Shown: positions 7,847 through 9,536 of the stretch, piece after piece
How positions within the stretch are numbered: position 1 is the stretch's first letter
How the letters are laid out: each line of letters begins with the position of its first letter
Assembly: GCA_003136075.1 (NCBI GenBank)
Contig: PNBP01000050.1
Location: 1 to 9,536, forward strand
DNA: 9,536 nt
Direction of reading: 5' to 3'
Source of the DNA: Methanoregula sp.
Lineage (GTDB): Archaea; Halobacteriota; Methanomicrobia; Methanomicrobiales; Methanospirillaceae
Translations under genes and position numbers: made by a program
The notes under the pieces: generated by a model
The model's database searches: none
Told to the model about the DNA's origin: nothing
Seen by the model: the letters and a program-made list of their open reading frames with translations, nothing else

Positions 7847-8272
7847 ATGATTGGATACACGGAAATTATTGTTGCTCTCATCGCTGTGGTTGGTGCGGCA
7901 GTTACTTATTGGCTTCAAAAAGATAAAGAATTAAAACTCGAAATTGCGGAAAAAAAACGTATAGTATATGCCAATTTTTTGAAGAATTTCACCGAGATAT
8001 CGATTGCTGTCATGAACGATGAAGAAGTATCAGGAACAGAGATAGACAGAAATCGTATGTTAGTCAGAGACCAACTCGTGCTCTTTGCCAGCGACGATGT
8101 TATCAAGGCATATGATACTTGGATTAGATATGCAGATCTCGAACCGCACGATATTAAGAAGGAAAGTGAGCTGTCGAATCTCCTATTGCTCGCCATTCGT
8201 AAAGACATTTTAGGCAAGACTAACGTAACGACAGAAAACCTTGAGAATCTAAATTCCTTTAATCGTGGATGA
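7847..8272 (+). CDS. Membrane-anchored hypothetical protein, single N-terminal TM helix
   Basis: A 141-residue protein with one hydrophobic helix at about residues 4-23 (IIVALIAVVGAAVTYWL) followed by a charged helical stretch (QKDKELKLEIAEKKRIVYAN) and a helical cytoplasmic domain. The latter contains RNRMLVRDQLVLFASDDVIKAYDTW at about 68-92 and LLLLAIRKDILGKT at about 116-129. This layout (one TM helix, KK-rich linker, L-x-L-x-A-S-x-D-V followed by LL-x-x-IRKD-x-G) resembles a widespread uncharacterised bacterial and archaeal family; I know no function for it. It is AT-rich, like its divergent neighbour. The topology suggests N-terminus out and the domain inside. Start at 7847 is set by an out-of-frame, quickly closed ATG just upstream and by the TM helix at the very N-terminus. 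Confidence 0.75.
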   Translation: MIGYTEIIVALIAVVGAAVTYWLQKDKELKLEIAEKKRIVYANFLKNFTEISIAVMNDEEVSGTEIDRNRMLVRDQLVLFASDDVIKAYDTWIRYADLEPHDIKKESELSNLLLLAIRKDILGKTNVTTENLENLNSFNRG

Positions 8273-8400
8273 GGTAATTGTTGTTGCACCACATGTAACA
8301 GGGAGGTTCTATGCTACGACCCTGTGACTTATTCTATAGTAGCTCAACGTCTATCCCGTCCTCATCGATCTCATGAGTCAGGTTGACGTTGAACCAATCC
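8273..8400. other. Intergenic stretch with hairpin, right border of the AT-rich islet
   Basis: This 128-bp gap between two convergent genes holds an inverted repeat, 8295-8303 with 8320-8328 (8 of 9 positions complementary, core ACAGGG / CCCTGT, 16-base loop), and near 8381-8396 a second weaker dyad (GGTTGA, CGT, TGAACC). Neither is followed by a T-run. A 21-codon plus-strand frame from the ATG at 8311 follows GGGAGGT at only 3-bp spacing and is not convincing. A minus-strand frame is open from the methyltransferase end to a stop at 8334. Confidence 0.35.
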
Positions 8401-8471
8401 CTAATCGCCCGCCCGTTCCTTTTTCCACCATATCTTTGCAAACGTTGAATCTCCGGAGATGATGACTTCAC
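8334..8471 (-). CDS. Possible small ORF (45 aa) overlapping the methyltransferase 3' end
   Basis: A minus-strand frame of 45 codons from a GTG at 8471 to a TAG at 8334-8336. The GTG follows a purine-rich GGGAGGAGGGAG, which would be a strong Shine-Dalgarno but is also methyltransferase coding sequence. The part beyond the methyltransferase stop reads IRDWFNVNLTHEIDEDGI and on to DVELL, which is open for 22 codons of otherwise non-coding DNA and looks protein-like (acidic, amphipathic). It might be a small translationally coupled protein, the remnant of a gene end displaced by the neighbouring islet, or chance. I recognise no family. Confidence 0.2.
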   Translation of the reverse strand: MKSSSPEIQRLQRYGGKRNGRAIRDWFNVNLTHEIDEDGIDVELL

Positions 8472-9273
8472 CTCCCTCCTCCCGGATCAGCGGCGTAATA
8501 TATTCTATCAGCACCCGCTCCTGTTCCGGCGTTTTCGCGTTGAAGCGTTTCATGAAAAATGCTAGCATCTCATCACGGGTAGAGAACCGGTACTCTTTAC
8601 GGAGCGGCAGGATCTCGACGTTTGCATAAATCCCCATCTGGCAGAGAACATTCCACAGGCAGTCGGCTTTTGGCCCGGGATAATACGTGCTCCCGTGCAG
8701 CGATTGCCAGAGATTGCCATACATCCGCTCCCAGAAGGGCGAGTCCATGAACCAGTACAGGTACACGTACTGGCTGGCAACCGCGTTCATTTTCACCAGC
8801 GATTCGCGGATATCTTCCATCGTCAGCGAGAGCGACGCGATCACAATATCGTAGGGGGCTTTAAGATCGCGTGCGGGTACAATATCCTCCCACCGGGACT
8901 GGATGGTCCTGATGTTCTTGATATGATTTTTTGCCGTATGCTCGTTCAGGATACCTATCATCCCGGCACCGGGTTCTATCGCGGTGACTTCCTTTACCAG
9001 CGGTGAAAGCGGGAGGGCCAGCGTCCCCGGCCCGGCACCGATATCCAGTACCCGGGAGTTTTTTGAGATGTCCAGCCCGGCAATGGTCATCTTCACCCGC
9101 TCGTCGTATTCGCTTTTCGCGTTGGCATCATACCGCTGCGCGTTTTCGCGCTTGTTCCAGTCATGGGACGGGTCATCGAAGAAGATGCGGGCGGCTTCGT
9201 GCCGGCGCTGCCGTGCCTTCCAGACTTCGTTCCAGTCAATATCTTCACCAGTCACCGGCGGGGCAGGGCACAT
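8401..9273 (-). CDS. Class I SAM-dependent methyltransferase, substrate unknown
   Basis: A 290-residue protein with a Rossmann methyltransferase core. Motif I, VLDIGAGPGTLALPL, is at 75-89; the acidic residue ending strand 2 is Glu100 in VTAIEPGAGM; the strand-4 region DIVIASLSLTME is at 142-153. Before the core is an N-terminal helical part (WNEVWKARQRRHEAARIFFD) with an NAQRYD segment, and after it a C-terminal extension rich in aromatics (YVYLYWFMDSPFWERMYG at about 169-186). This layout is common among small-molecule methyltransferases of methanogens, but substrate cannot be told. It follows the ABC permease gene by 68 bp on the same strand, yet a T-tract lies between them and a TATA-like box is placed for its own promoter. 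The start at 9273 is supported by that box. Composition is normal for the chromosome, unlike the islet next to it. Confidence 0.88.
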   Translation of the reverse strand: MCPAPPVTGEDIDWNEVWKARQRRHEAARIFFDDPSHDWNKRENAQRYDANAKSEYDERVKMTIAGLDISKNSRVLDIGAGPGTLALPLSPLVKEVTAIEPGAGMIGILNEHTAKNHIKNIRTIQSRWEDIVPARDLKAPYDIVIASLSLTMEDIRESLVKMNAVASQYVYLYWFMDSPFWERMYGNLWQSLHGSTYYPGPKADCLWNVLCQMGIYANVEILPLRKEYRFSTRDEMLAFFMKRFNAKTPEQERVLIEYITPLIREEGGEVIISGDSTFAKIWWKKERAGD

Positions 9274-9297
9274 AGCATAACGTATCTCCGGTACCGG

Positions 9298-9306
9298 TTA
9301 AAATAG
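9298..9306 (-). promoter_or_regulatory. TATA-like box of the methyltransferase gene
   Basis: On the minus strand the bases read CTATTTTAA. The centre is about 29 bp from the ATG at 9273, which would start transcription a few bases before it (near-leaderless). A perfect palindrome CCGGTACCGG (9288-9297) sits directly downstream, between box and start, a possible operator position. Confidence 0.45.
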
Positions 9307-9326
9307 TTCCCTAAACCTGTTCGGAC

Positions 9327-9333
9327 AAAAAAA
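9327..9333 (-). terminator. T-tract terminator after the ABC permease gene
   Basis: Seven A on the plus strand, seven T on the transcript strand, begin 8 bp past the permease stop codon; a second AT run (T7 on the plus strand, 9337-9343) overlaps the stop itself. It suggests that the permease and methyltransferase genes are separate transcripts. Confidence 0.5.
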
Positions 9334-9341
9334 GGATTTTT

Positions 9342-9536
9342 TTATTCATGCCGGAGGGCATCGATCGGGTTGAGGTTTGCCGCCTGCCATGCCGGATAGA
9401 TTCCGCAGAGAAGACAGATCACGATCCCGAAACCGACCCCTTCTCCGACAGAGAGTGCATTGGCCGTCGTCAGCAGGTACTTGGTCGTGCCCAGCATCAG
9501 GGCACTGACGGCATACCCGGCAAGGACACTTAATAT
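9342..9536 (-). CDS. ABC transporter permease, MacB/FtsX-type, C-terminal end (partial)
   Basis: The last 64 residues of a minus-strand gene whose start lies outside the window. Read from the edge, a hydrophobic helix (ILSVLAGYAVSALMLG) is followed by a loop, a second helix (GVGFGIVICLLCGIYPAW), and the family ending GIYPAWQAANLNPIDALRHE before the TAA at 9342-9344. The YPAW-x-AA-x-x-x-P-x-x-ALR-x-E ending is characteristic of FtsX-like permeases of the MacB/LolC type, which drive export or mechanotransmission together with an ATPase subunit. The ATPase and periplasmic partners, if any, would be upstream beyond position 9536. Substrate is unknown. Confidence 0.88.
   Translation of the reverse strand: MLSVLAGYAVSALMLGTTKYLLTTANALSVGEGVGFGIVICLLCGIYPAWQAANLNPIDALRHE

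Noticed and set aside
8295..8330. Possible tRNA remnant (GGTTC-like loop within the hairpin) as an integration site
   Set aside because: The loop does not give a proper T-arm, no acceptor or anticodon arm can be drawn, and no integrase gene is present.
8311..8376. A 21-codon plus-strand frame after GGGAGGT
   Set aside because: The spacing of 3 bp is too short for a good ribosome site, the peptide is Ser-rich and unremarkable, and the purine run is part of the hairpin arm.

Overview
The window reads as a piece of a methanogenic archaeal chromosome, most likely from the order Methanomicrobiales (a Methanoregula-like organism is my best guess; this is inference from gene content, not a database match). 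Supporting points are an archaeal-type riboflavin synthase (RibC) next to an archaeal-type lumazine synthase (RibH), a short archaeal-style PurE, tandem cytoplasmic LEA14-like proteins, AT-rich TATA-like promoter boxes placed so that transcripts would be leaderless or nearly so, T-tract terminators, and Shine-Dalgarno sites of the GAGGTGATC type only at some internal operon genes.

Layout. 1-103 holds no supported gene. 104-2450 is a minus-strand run: a DHA2-type major facilitator transporter followed by two paralogous small LEA14/WHy-domain proteins. 2558-3280 (+) is a double [4Fe-4S] protein of the QueG-like family, convergent with purE (3335-3730, minus). purE is divergent from a four-gene plus-strand cluster (3777-6971): class V aminotransferase, ribC, ribH, class I aminotransferase. 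The first and second pairs of that cluster overlap by ATGA (aminotransferase/ribC and ribH/aminotransferase). RibH and RibC carry out the last two steps of riboflavin synthesis, supplying FMN/FAD; the RibH substrate is also a precursor of the deazaflavin F420 of methanogens.

6972-8400 is different in character: clearly AT-rich, with two divergently oriented genes of unknown function. One (7043-7720, minus) carries an R-x4-H motif typical of HEPN-superfamily RNases; the other (7847-8272, plus) is a membrane-anchored helical protein. The HEPN-like gene is bracketed by near-identical 21-bp direct repeats (19/21) at 7004-7024 and 7738-7758. This looks like a horizontally acquired accessory islet, possibly a defence or toxin-type module, and is the most interesting part of the window.

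8401-9273 (minus) is a class I SAM-dependent methyltransferase of unknown substrate, and 9342-9536 (minus) is the C-terminal end of a MacB/FtsX-type ABC transporter permease that runs off the window. No rRNA, tRNA, CRISPR array or transposase gene was seen.
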